Positions 17,359-25,472 of a stretch of DNA of 64,000 nucleotides are shown here, one piece after another. The DNA is from Halalkalicoccus subterraneus. GTDB taxonomy: Archaea; Halobacteriota; Halobacteria; Halobacteriales; Halalkalicoccaceae. Numbering within the stretch: the first letter of the stretch is position 1; every line of letters starts with the position of its first letter. The stretch lies in the NCBI RefSeq assembly GCF_003697815.1, contig NZ_RDQG01000039.1, positions 1-64,000 of the forward strand. The letters run 5' to 3'. The notes beneath the pieces are model-generated. The model worked only from the letters and a program-made list of their open reading frames with translations, ran no database searches and had not been told where the DNA came from. A program made the translations under genes and the position numbers.

Positions 17359-17664
17359 ATGGCATCAATTGAATTCAATCCACAGAGCCAAGAGGATATT
17401 GCTGGAGGTGTCCTTCTGGCACTTGTGTCGATAGGGCTTTTAATGGGTCATTGGCAGTATGGTGTTAATTGGCAAAATCCAGCTATCATGGCCTGGCTCG
17501 CGACAATCACTGTTGTTTGTGTTGCACTTGGAATCTATGCATTTGGATATATTACTGGAGATATCTACAAAAATAAATCGACTTATACCTCAATTTCACA
17601 TATTCTTGGAACGATTGCGATAACGACAATTCTGATTTTTGTACTGGCTATCTTCTTCGTCTAA
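17359..17664 (+). CDS. Small membrane protein, paralogue of 13132-13431
   Basis: This 101-residue protein has three spans (about 15-30, 42-66 and 79-100). It is homologous to the protein at 13132-13431; the best match is the central ITVVCVALGIYAFGYITGDI block. The N-terminus is slightly longer (MASIEFNPQSQEDIAGG). Function unknown. Confidence 0.6.
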   Translation: MASIEFNPQSQEDIAGGVLLALVSIGLLMGHWQYGVNWQNPAIMAWLATITVVCVALGIYAFGYITGDIYKNKSTYTSISHILGTIAITTILIFVLAIFFV

Positions 17665-17906
17665 AGTAAGGGCCCTTATCGCATGTGCCTATTTAACTAC
17701 TATCGGATCGATCTTGCTTGCGTAGCTTGCTTTTGTGGACTGGTGATTCCGGTATGTCCCCACGCGTAGGTGGCTGGGTATGCCACCACACTATATACGC
17801 TTGATCTGATCGGGAAGCAAAACCTTACTAGGTGTGCGCGACTGCGACGATGTTGTCAGTACCTTTCGGTACAGCGTCGCGTAGGTCTGCGCTGAATATT
17901 CGTTCT
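17665..17906. other. Intergenic stretch without a recognised feature
   Basis: This 242-bp stretch lies between the small membrane-protein gene and the coiled-coil gene. No RNA gene, repeat copy or convincing coding frame was seen. An in-frame GTG upstream of 17907 exists, but the codons there do not look coding. Confidence 0.3.
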
Positions 17907-18233
17907 ATGTCCGCCAGAATGCTGATTGTTCGGGAGTGTCTCGAAGCCTCGCCGTTCGAGGACATGCTACTCAACTACGACGCTCGCGAGGGAGGCGAAC
18001 TCGCACACTACGTTGCCGATGAACACGGCGGCGAGCAGTTCAAGCAGCTGGCCGCGGAGCTTGAACGGACAGACGCACTCGCACAGAAAGACGAGCGGAT
18101 CGCCGAGCTCGAGACACAACTCCGAGAGACGTCGACGCCGTCCACGGTCGAAGCGCGGGCCGACGGTGGCGAGGATCGCTCTCTCGAGGAGCAGGCTGCC
18201 GCTGTCGTCCGCGAGATCGGAGCCAACGACTGA
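17907..18233 (+). CDS. Small acidic protein with coiled coil, unknown function
   Basis: The product is 108 residues from the ATG at 17907 (MSARMLIVRECLEASPFEDM). The C-terminal half is strongly helical (AELERTDALAQKDERIAELE, then QLRET), a probable coiled coil, followed by an acidic tail. Third-position GC is much higher than in the flanking small genes, which supports coding and suggests a different origin. It may be the surviving part of a longer gene. No family was recognised. Confidence 0.5.
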   Translation: MSARMLIVRECLEASPFEDMLLNYDAREGGELAHYVADEHGGEQFKQLAAELERTDALAQKDERIAELETQLRETSTPSTVEARADGGEDRSLEEQAAAVVREIGAND

Positions 18234-18378
18234 AAGCCACGTCTACATAAAACAAACTACGAAAATGCACGCACTTGCCGCATGGCAATAGGGTGGCCGA
18301 CAGTTGGTGAATAAACTAGTTGCTTTAGCGCGCCCAACATCTTTTGTCGTTTGTAGGGTAGTAGTAAAAACTGATTGG

Positions 18379-18552
18379 ATGGAGTACTACTGCTTAGAGT
18401 GCGCCTGGACAGCAGCTACAGATGAACCACTGAAGAACGACTCAGGGCAGGCAGCTGTTGACCACCACGTTATGACGGGCCATTCGATTGTCTCTGAGAG
18501 CTATTCGGATACAAGCAAGAGCGACTATCGAGTACAGCAGGTTTTGAAGTAA
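18379..18552 (+). CDS. Small CxxC zinc-finger protein
   Basis: This 57-residue protein starts MEYYCLECAWTAATDE. A Cys5-x2-Cys8 pair is followed by a His cluster (AVDHHVMTGHSI) near residues 29-40, giving a Cys2-His2-like zinc site. Such mini zinc proteins are abundant in haloarchaea and mostly uncharacterised. The frame is open further upstream, but the ATG at 18379 fits the family start. A family B repeat follows. Confidence 0.6.
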   Translation: MEYYCLECAWTAATDEPLKNDSGQAAVDHHVMTGHSIVSESYSDTSKSDYRVQQVLK

Positions 18553-18576
18553 GTCTCAGACAGTCATATCTGGTCA

Positions 18577-18755
18577 GCGGTCATCCCATATTTGCGGTAT
18601 GACTACTGTCCCGAGCGAGCGAGGAACCCCCGTCTCGGAACGGAGCGAAGCGGAGTGAGAATACGGCGTTACTTGCTCGCGAGTGAGGGTTCCAGTAGTC
18701 CGCTGTGGCACGTATCAGAGGTTAGTTCACATCTGTTGAGCGTAACTGGAGGACT
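18577..18755 (+). repeat. Family B repeat, copy 4 (long form)
   Basis: The core (18594-18692) is intact. Similarity to copy 5 continues a further 60 bp beyond it: both have CTGTGGCA...CAGAG, TAGTTCACA and a GTTGA-CGTAACTGGA-like end. The unit is therefore about 180 bp in this form. It fills most of the gap before the peptidase gene; 18756-18963 holds nothing else that was recognised. Confidence 0.75.
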
Positions 18756-18963
18756 GTGGGATACAGAGACCTCACGTATCGCTCAATACAGCGGAAAGAT
18801 TATATGGTATAGTATTATTCTCTGAAAACAGAGACTGAAGGATGACCGTTTCCACCCTCTTCTAAGTCGTCGCGTCCCGCTTTGGGGCCGCGAGAATCGT
18901 CTTTGTAACGAATAGAGCGATGTATCTGATTCTATCGCTCACAGCGCCAAGCATTAGCAAAAC

Positions 18964-20775
18964 ATGAGTAAACTACCGACACGAGCAGACATCGATAACC
19001 AGTACAAGTGGAACCTCTCAGTTATCTTCGAATCCGGCGAAGATTGGGGGAGCGAATGGACCGCAGTTCACAACCGGTTGAAAGACCTCCGCGAGTACGA
19101 GGGCCACATCGCACGAGACGATGAAACGTTATTGCGCGCTCTCCAGTTGTTCGAGGAAATACTCCGCCGCACGCAACGGCTTCGGCTGTACGCCCAATTG
19201 AAGCGTAACGAGGACACCGAGAACAGCGCCCATCAGGAACGCCTCCACAAGTCAAATCGGTTAGACCGGGATGTAACAAAAGTCACCGACATGGTGCGAC
19301 GTGAGATTCAGGCTGCTGGCCGCGAGACGATAATGCAGGCGGTTGACGAGGCTGAGAAGTTGGGTGTCTACAAGCATTTCCTCGATGACGTTCTTCGGAT
19401 GGGAAACCATGCACGATCCTCAGAGGTTGAAGACCTGCTGGCAGATTTCACCGAGGTCATCGAATCGCCGATACGTGTCTACTCCTCGGTCACGAACAAC
19501 GATATCAAGCCACAGCCTGTGGAGACGTCCAATGGAAAACAGATCGAGGTGACGGGGGTCAATCTCGGTAAACAGCTCCGCTACCGGGACCGCGCGTTCC
19601 GTCGCCGTGCCTACCAGTCGGTGTACGAAGAACACGCCGCCGTAGAGCACACTATTGCGACAGCATACGCGGATAAAGTGAACGCACAGGTGGCCCTCGC
19701 AGACGCTCGAAACTACAACTCAGTGCGGGAAATGGCGTTCAATAAACCAAGCTATCCTGAAACCGGGCTGCACATTCACCTCCCTGTCGAGGTTCACGAC
19801 GCCCTGATAGCCGCAATCCGCGACTCACTCGACCCACTGCATCAATACTACGAGCGGCGAAAAGCAATCCTGGAACTCGACGAACTCAAAGCCTGGGACT
19901 TGGGTGTTCCACTTGCCGACGCGAACGAGCCGTCTGTGTCATATGAGGATGCGCGAGACCACATCCTCACTGCCGTCGAACCACTGGGGGAGTCGTACAA
20001 AAATCGGCTCGAAGAGTTCTTTGCGTCCCAACGTATCGATGTCTATGAGACAAAAAACAAGCAGAATATCCTTGCGTACGGACCGTGGGCTTATGATACC
20101 GGATCGTACCTCCTGTTAAACTATCAGGACGACGTACGTTCGATGTCAATCCTTGCCCACGAACTTGGTCACGCGATACACGCTGAGTACCTACGAGAGG
20201 CCCAGTCGCCTGTGTATGCGACAGGGGCACGCCCTATCGAGGAAGTTCCGAGTTACATCCACGAACTCTTGCTCATACATCACCTGCTCGATGTGGACGA
20301 CTATGCTCTCCGCCAGTATGCACGTGACCGCTTGCTCGATGTGGTACAGGGTATATACGGCTCGACGCTACACTCACTGTTCACGCATAAGACGTATCGG
20401 ACCGTCGAAGATGGAAAGGACCTAACGCTCGACCGCATCGAGGAGATCTATACCGATCTCCTGTCCGAATTCCGTGATCCAATGGAGATCGATACGTGGG
20501 CGAAACGAGGGTGGCTCGTCGGTAGTCACGGACGACTCCCTTATCATTTCTATCAGTACGCCCTTGGGACAGCTGGCGCACTACGCACCGTCGAACAGCT
20601 TCTCGACGGTACCGTCACACCGCACGAGTACCACGACTTCCTGCGAGCAGGTGGAACGATACGCTCTGTCGAGGCATTTGAAACACTCGGTCTCGACATC
20701 CGGTCACGAGAACCGTTCGAACGGGCATGCTCAGCAGTTGAGGAACACGTAGAGGAACTGGGCACGGTTAAATAG
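18964..20775 (+). CDS. pepF: Oligoendopeptidase F, M3 family zinc metallopeptidase
   Basis: This cytoplasmic metallopeptidase of 603 residues is the family's usual length. The zinc site is HELGH at residues 399-403, with the third ligand expected at Glu426/427 in PIEEVPSY. The N-terminal helical region (NQYKWNLSVIFESGEDW) and the C-terminal block (FYQYALGTAGALRTVEQLLDG) are standard for PepF. It degrades short peptides, which fits the peptide importer near the left end, although the two are 13 kb apart. The gene stands alone. Confidence 0.93.
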   Translation: MSKLPTRADIDNQYKWNLSVIFESGEDWGSEWTAVHNRLKDLREYEGHIARDDETLLRALQLFEEILRRTQRLRLYAQLKRNEDTENSAHQERLHKSNRLDRDVTKVTDMVRREIQAAGRETIMQAVDEAEKLGVYKHFLDDVLRMGNHARSSEVEDLLADFTEVIESPIRVYSSVTNNDIKPQPVETSNGKQIEVTGVNLGKQLRYRDRAFRRRAYQSVYEEHAAVEHTIATAYADKVNAQVALADARNYNSVREMAFNKPSYPETGLHIHLPVEVHDALIAAIRDSLDPLHQYYERRKAILELDELKAWDLGVPLADANEPSVSYEDARDHILTAVEPLGESYKNRLEEFFASQRIDVYETKNKQNILAYGPWAYDTGSYLLLNYQDDVRSMSILAHELGHAIHAEYLREAQSPVYATGARPIEEVPSYIHELLLIHHLLDVDDYALRQYARDRLLDVVQGIYGSTLHSLFTHKTYRTVEDGKDLTLDRIEEIYTDLLSEFRDPMEIDTWAKRGWLVGSHGRLPYHFYQYALGTAGALRTVEQLLDGTVTPHEYHDFLRAGGTIRSVEAFETLGLDIRSREPFERACSAVEEHVEELGTVK

Positions 20776-20871
20776 CACCAGAATCTAGTTTTCTGACTTC
20801 TTTGTTTGATTCGATATGAGATTATGCTACTACTATCGTATTTATTATAAATATTGGAAGTGATAATAATT

Positions 20872-20955
20872 CTCTGTATGTAGTGGGTTGGTGCTATCTT
20901 CATTTCTCGGCTAGAATGGATGGAAAGACTTGCTACTGAGGACTGCAAACAGAAC
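20872..20955 (+). repeat. Family A repeat, copy 7
   Basis: The left half is CTGTATGTAGTGGGTTGGT, the central dyad is mostly kept (CTTCATTTC...CTAGAATGGATGG), and the right half is eroded (CTTGCTACTGAGGACTGC). This is the rightmost copy; none was seen between 21 and 64 kb. Confidence 0.75.
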
Positions 20956-20977
20956 ATATAAGGAATATTTATCTTCA

Positions 20978-21691
20978 TCACAGGAGTGTAGATACGTCAA
21001 TGGGATCTTCTTCGTATAGTTCAGAGTAGCCAGTTGATCCGTTACTGTATCTATAACTGTACGCTGTTTCTTCCCCAGTTACAGAAAGAATCCGATACTG
21101 ATCATCAGTAATTTCAATTGCGCAACCGTCTTCGAGTGCTATTCCGGACATACATTCTGATCGTAGTTGATCTTGAAATGCAGATCGTCGTTCTGATGTT
21201 GCATGCGGAGTACATGCGAGGTTCTCGATCCAGTTTAGACACTCGACCAAAGTGAACTCCGTCCCGTCTATCGAATCGGATAGACCACTGGCAAACCAAC
21301 ACATTGCTCCTGCGCTCAGTCCCGCCATGATTGTCCCTTCCTGATAAGCTTCGTAGAGCAGTTGATCAACATCATATTCTCTCCAGCAACTGATCAACAG
21401 CGGAAGGCTTCCCCCGCCTACGTACACAACGTCAGCCCAGTCGATATCACTGTAGATTTGCTCTTTTTCGACTTTCTTATCATGAAGCACCAAATGTCGA
21501 GTCTGGCACCCAAGTACGTCTCCATAATAATTATCAAATAGATCACGATATCCGACTGCATCACCACTCGCAGTTGGGACAAAGAGTGCTCGAGGAACCT
21601 TAGAGTCAGTTGTATCACAAATATACTGGTCGATTGGCTTTGTTTCCTCTCTCGCGATCTCCCCACCACCGATAGCCACAATCGTAGTCAT
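20978..21691 (-). CDS. Peptidase E-like (family S51) serine peptidase
   Basis: This 237-residue cytoplasmic protein has the S51 fold of peptidase E and cyanophycinase. The nucleophile elbow is GLSAGAM (Ser126), preceded by VYVGGGSLPLL near residues 89-99, and the likely catalytic His is His163 in TPHATSERR. The start MTTIVAIGGGEI is typical of the family. Peptidase E cleaves dipeptides with N-terminal Asp; whether this member keeps that specificity is not known. Confidence 0.85.
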   Translation of the reverse strand: MTTIVAIGGGEIAREETKPIDQYICDTTDSKVPRALFVPTASGDAVGYRDLFDNYYGDVLGCQTRHLVLHDKKVEKEQIYSDIDWADVVYVGGGSLPLLISCWREYDVDQLLYEAYQEGTIMAGLSAGAMCWFASGLSDSIDGTEFTLVECLNWIENLACTPHATSERRSAFQDQLRSECMSGIALEDGCAIEITDDQYRILSVTGEETAYSYRYSNGSTGYSELYEEDPIDVSTLL

Positions 21692-21798
21692 AGTGCTGTA
21701 AAATCAACTACCGTTCAAATAATTATTTGTTGTGTGAGGGCTTCACCCGTATGTGACGCTGAGTGACTCAACCATTTGTCTATGGAGAACCCCTTCTA

Positions 21799-21976
21799 CG
21801 GCGGCCATCCCGTACTCGCGGTTGTACCACTGTCCCGAGCGAGCGAGGAATCCCCGTCTCGGAACGACCAACGGGAGTGAGAATACGGCGCTACTTGCTC
21901 GCGAGTGAGAGTTCCGGTAGTTAACTGTGGCATATACCAGAGAATAGTTCACACCCGTTGATCGTACTTGGAAGAC
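21799..21976 (+). repeat. Family B repeat, copy 5 (long form)
   Basis: The leader is GCGGCCATCCCGTACTCGCG and the core is intact except for an altered middle (GGAACGACCAACGGGAGTGAG). The 60-bp extension is shared with copy 4. It lies between the S51 peptidase and methyltransferase genes. A degraded family A left half precedes it near 21745. Confidence 0.75.
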
Positions 21977-22004
21977 CGATATACACAGATAATGAATTGA
22001 ACAG

Positions 22005-22619
22005 TTACGGGAGAGTAGCGAGGAAGAAGGGTTTCACCCCGTCATCGGTGGTTGGGTCCAGGACGTCCCATACGTCTCGTATCTCGAACCCACAGCCCTG
22101 CAGGTCTTTCCGAGTTGCTTCGGGACCTGCCATTGACCAGCGCATCTTGACCCCACTGTCAAGCCAATCGGGGTTTGATCCGGTCCACTCAACACCGCCC
22201 TCGGTGACCAGTAACGTCCCGCCGGGCCGGAGTACGCGTGCGAACTCTGCGAGGGCGCGTCGGTGGTCGTCCACCGGAACGTGGATCAGCGAATAGATTG
22301 CGCTAACGGCATCGAATGAATCGCTGGCGAAAGGGAGTGAGGTCATGTCGCCTTGTACGAGTCTTGCGGTAACCCTTTCGCTGGCCAGCGATAACTGCTC
22401 GCGGGAAATATCGAGGCCGACGCCGTTCTCCCCAGCCATTAGTAATGTCGACCTGCCCGGTCCACAACCGGCGTCCAGCAGTTCGTCTTCGGGCCCGAGT
22501 TCTTTCTGAAAGCGCTTCACGGGCTTGGGTAATTCCGACGAGGACTCAGAAGTCACTACGTCTATGTAGTGTTTAGCCATTTCATCATAGGCTTCCTTTA
22601 CGTCTCGACGTTCATCCAT
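22005..22619 (-). CDS. Class I SAM-dependent methyltransferase
   Basis: This cytoplasmic methyltransferase has 204 residues from the ATG at 22619 (MDERRDVKEAYDEMA). Motif I is LLDAGCGPGRST near residue 48, motif II GVGLDIS, and motif IV ASDSFDAVSAIYSLIHV; LRPGGTLLVTEGG follows. This is the methyltransf_11-like family, so the substrate is open. It stands alone beside a family B repeat and upstream of the mobilisation module. Confidence 0.85.
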   Translation of the reverse strand: MDERRDVKEAYDEMAKHYIDVVTSESSSELPKPVKRFQKELGPEDELLDAGCGPGRSTLLMAGENGVGLDISREQLSLASERVTARLVQGDMTSLPFASDSFDAVSAIYSLIHVPVDDHRRALAEFARVLRPGGTLLVTEGGVEWTGSNPDWLDSGVKMRWSMAGPEATRKDLQGCGFEIRDVWDVLDPTTDDGVKPFFLATLP

Positions 22620-22744
22620 ACACAAGTCGAGACATGACGGTCACTTCAGTGCCCCCCTGATCGTTCTATGCGCTCGGTCTATGTATCAGTATGATCGCTG
22701 AAGGTTAACGTGAAACCAAGTCAGTCGGATCATTCTCTGGTACC

Positions 22745-22798
22745 CTCCCTTGTGCAACAATCGCCTTTGGGAGAAGGAGAATATGTTGCACAAGGGAG
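22745..22798. other. Candidate origin of transfer: perfect 15-bp inverted repeat
   Basis: CTCCCTTGTGCAACA (22745-22759) is repeated exactly inverted as TGTTGCACAAGGGAG (22784-22798), separated by 24 bp. It lies 280 bp upstream of the relaxosome-like genes, in a gap with no gene (22626-23078), which is the usual place for an oriT. A terminator is less likely because no T-run follows and no gene ends here. The nick site cannot be fixed by eye. Confidence 0.45.
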
Positions 22799-22919
22799 AT
22801 CGAATCAAAAACATCAGATACAAAGATACGATTGGTATGCCCTCGCTCTCAAGCCGGCCAGGTATGCCCACACCTTGTTGGGATCAGATGACCACAAAAT
22901 ACTAGAAATAGGACTATTA

Positions 22920-22992
22920 TAGTGTATCCATGCAGTACACTAGTCGAAATCGCGCGACGAGAAGCAGACAGCTACTATTCTATAGTACTATA
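22920..22992. promoter_or_regulatory. Short dyads upstream of the mobilisation genes
   Basis: TAGTGTA (22920-22926) and TACACTA (22936-22942) form an inverted repeat, and TATAGTACTATA (22981-22992) is a perfect 12-bp palindrome. Both lie between the large hairpin and the start of the first mobilisation gene. They are plausible sites for the ribbon-helix-helix protein. Confidence 0.35.
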
Positions 22993-23078
22993 CTAACTTG
23001 CAATCACTCTACCACCCCGCACAACCCAGAATCAAAGCCGGCCTGCATACCCCACGCAGAAAGACGAGGGACCCTCCA

Positions 23079-23477
23079 ATGAGCGACAACCAGCAGTCCG
23101 ATACATCACGTAATAAACCCGTCACGATGTACTATACGGCCGACGAAAAAGCCGCCATCAAACGCGAAGCCAATGACGCCGGGAAAACTGTCTCGACCTA
23201 CTGTCGCGATCTCGTTGAACGCCAGCGAACGGCCGACGACCTCGAGCAACTCGATGCCGAGGCCCGCCTCGAACGAGTCATGGCCGAAGGGACCGACCGC
23301 GTCGAAGAGATTGCCGAGGATGTCCGCGAACAGAACGGCCTCGTGATCCACCTCCTTCGAGAGATCGAAGACCAACTCGACGGCGTCGACCTCGAGGAAA
23401 CCGACAACGGAACAGACACCGATGACGATAACGGCTCAGGCTCAGGGAAGGCCAAGAGCGTCGACGAGCTGCTATGA
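23079..23477 (+). CDS. Ribbon-helix-helix relaxosome accessory protein (MobC-like)
   Basis: This 132-residue protein has an N-terminal RHH DNA-binding part (PVTMYYTADEKAAIKREAND, then KTVSTYCRDLVERQ), the pattern of MobC-like accessory proteins of mobilisable elements. A long helix and a very acidic tail follow (TDTDDDNGSGSG). The start at 23079 follows an A-rich leader; the longer frame begins in non-coding DNA. Its stop overlaps the relaxase start by four bases, so the pair is translationally coupled. It probably binds the upstream inverted repeats. Confidence 0.7.
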   Translation: MSDNQQSDTSRNKPVTMYYTADEKAAIKREANDAGKTVSTYCRDLVERQRTADDLEQLDAEARLERVMAEGTDRVEEIAEDVREQNGLVIHLLREIEDQLDGVDLEETDNGTDTDDDNGSGSGKAKSVDELL

Positions 23478-24028
23478 GTTCACAGTCTCCTGTCTCCGCC
23501 TCGGAGTTCTATTTCAACGTCTCGAACTTGGACGGCGACGAGGCGCAGGGAAAGATGAACTACATTTCTCGCGATTCGGAACAGGAACAGGCGAAAGGAC
23601 GCGAACAGGTGCCGGTCCACAACAGGGCTGGCCGCCCCATGTCCGAGAGAGAACGCGAGCAATTCATCGAGCACGCGGAGAGTCACGACTACTGCCAATG
23701 CTGGCAAGTGAGCCCACCGAACGGGAACGACCTCTCTCGCGACGAACTGCGGAAAGAGACCCGCCGCGTGGTCGACGACTACACTCGGGACAAGTCGACC
23801 TCCCGAGTTGCTTACGCCGTCCATACGGACCAGGACGGTCCGAACCACACCCACGTCTTAGTCACCGGCAACGAGCGAGAGCTTCGGATGGACCGCGAGG
23901 ACATCGAACAGACGCGAACGAACGCACATGAACGTATGACCGAAAACGAACGATACCGCCAGCGACGGCGAGAACACGGGCAGGAGAATGACCGTAGGCG
24001 TGATCTCGGAGGCAGGAGGGGACGATAA
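23474..24028 (+). CDS. Short HUH-type relaxase (MobA/VirD2-like)
   Basis: This 184-residue basic protein should nick DNA at oriT. The diagnostic element is the HUH motif in AVHTDQDGPNHTHVLVTGN (about residues 117-135), the H-x-D...H-x-H-V form of MOBP/MobA relaxases. The catalytic Tyr may be in KMNYISRDS near residue 29. The C-terminus is short and highly charged (RRREHGQENDRRRD). Bacterial relaxases are usually much larger because of primase or helicase parts; here only the nuclease core is present. The coupling-protein gene follows after two bases. Confidence 0.7.
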   Translation: MSSQSPVSASEFYFNVSNLDGDEAQGKMNYISRDSEQEQAKGREQVPVHNRAGRPMSEREREQFIEHAESHDYCQCWQVSPPNGNDLSRDELRKETRRVVDDYTRDKSTSRVAYAVHTDQDGPNHTHVLVTGNERELRMDREDIEQTRTNAHERMTENERYRQRRREHGQENDRRRDLGGRRGR

Positions 24029-24030
24029 AG

Positions 24031-25347
24031 ATGATCGAGACCCTTCTGCCAGTGGCCGCTGTAGGAACAGCCGGGTTGGCCTACAGCGTGAAACGGAAAG
24101 TGTTCCCACCCATGCCGGAGCCCGACGAGGATCACTTCGTCCTCCCGATCAAACTCAAATCCGGTGACGCCGAGGACATCAGTAACCGCTTCGTCCGAGG
24201 TATCCGAATTCCTCGCCGATCGTTGCTTACACTCGGGGCGAGCGGGGCCGGTAAATCCGAGACGCTGAAACACTTCGTCGATCAGCTCCAGAACGATCCG
24301 AATGAGCCGGTCGTCGTCTACGATCACAAAACCGACTATCAAGACTTCCTCGGTGACCACGGAACGCCTATGATTCGGCTCTCATCCGAGGGTTCGGCCG
24401 ACGAGAATGGGGACGCAATCGCGTGGAACATCTTCGCGGAGATTGAGGACGAGGAGGACGCCGATGAACTCGCTCGTGCGCTGTTCCCCGAGCAGAGTGG
24501 GGACTTCTGGAACGCAGCCGGACGGCAGTTGTTCGCGGCGATTCTGAAGTACCTCAGACGCGAGCTCGAGGATCCTGACAACGCCGATCTCGTGGACTAC
24601 TTCGCACGGGCGACTCCCGAAAAGATGCACGAGCACCTCACTCGGGACGGCCACGAGGACCTCACGGCCGCCGCAAGCGCGATCAATCCCGAAACGGAAC
24701 GGCAGGCCGGCTCCGTGTTCGCGACGGCCCAACAGCAAATCACGGACCTCTTTGTGGGTGACTTCGCCGAATCGGGCGACTTCTCGATTCGCGAGTATAT
24801 GGACGATCCTGACGGGCGGGTCTTGGTACTCGATTACCCGACCCGACAGTCCGGTACGATCGCGCCCGTGTTCCGCTACCTGATCGACCAGGCGATCATG
24901 CACGGCATGGACGACCCGGATCGGTCGGCGTACTACCTGCTCGACGAGATTGAGCACTTGGACGCGACGATCAAGCGTCTCGGCGAGTTGATCAACGTCG
25001 GCCGAGGCGTCAACTGTCAGGCGATCCTCTCGCTTCAGTCGGTCGCCCAGCTCGAGGATACGTATGGGAAGGAACGCGCTCACGCGCTGCTGTCGGGCAT
25101 GGTCACGGTGATTGGGCTTCGAGTGGCCGACGAGGAGAGCGTCAACTTTCTCCGCGAGACTGTCGGAACGTCCTTCGAACAGTATACTCGGAATTCAGGC
25201 GACAGTCGTATGCCCAACGAGAGCGAGGAGAAAGAGGAGTATCAGTTCGCGAAAGGTGATCTCCGGAACTTCGACCCTGGCGAGGCCGTGATTTGCCGAC
25301 AGGGCATGGGGTGGGTTCACGCACAGATACAGCTGCTCGAGGGGTAG
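24031..25347 (+). CDS. Type IV coupling protein-like ATPase (VirD4/TraD family)
   Basis: This 438-residue protein has one N-terminal membrane span (about residues 4-20), then a RecA-like motor. Walker A is GASGAGKSE near residue 70, Walker B YYLLDEIEHLD near 302, and a Gln/Ser motif follows in AILSLQSVAQLED. It matches the VirD4/TraD coupling proteins that bring relaxase-bound DNA to a type IV secretion channel. No channel genes are present, so the element would be mobilisable rather than self-transmissible. It is the last gene of the three-gene operon. Confidence 0.8.
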   Translation: MIETLLPVAAVGTAGLAYSVKRKVFPPMPEPDEDHFVLPIKLKSGDAEDISNRFVRGIRIPRRSLLTLGASGAGKSETLKHFVDQLQNDPNEPVVVYDHKTDYQDFLGDHGTPMIRLSSEGSADENGDAIAWNIFAEIEDEEDADELARALFPEQSGDFWNAAGRQLFAAILKYLRRELEDPDNADLVDYFARATPEKMHEHLTRDGHEDLTAAASAINPETERQAGSVFATAQQQITDLFVGDFAESGDFSIREYMDDPDGRVLVLDYPTRQSGTIAPVFRYLIDQAIMHGMDDPDRSAYYLLDEIEHLDATIKRLGELINVGRGVNCQAILSLQSVAQLEDTYGKERAHALLSGMVTVIGLRVADEESVNFLRETVGTSFEQYTRNSGDSRMPNESEEKEEYQFAKGDLRNFDPGEAVICRQGMGWVHAQIQLLEG

Positions 25348-25472
25348 CAGACTGACGGGGTTACAAGCCGGATCTTTTGAAACTGTAAAATCCTGTTTGT
25401 CGATCTAGGCTTGACGTACTCAGTTTTTGTTAGCGTAGTCACCGAGACGACCGGCGTCGTCGCTTCCTCCAC

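Noticed and set aside
16998-17378. 126-codon minus-strand frame
   Set aside because: Much of it is the reverse of the degenerate family B repeat, and the rest overlaps the start of a better membrane-protein gene.
22686-22871. 61-codon minus-strand frame across the candidate oriT
   Set aside because: The frame runs through the inverted repeat and has no coding bias.
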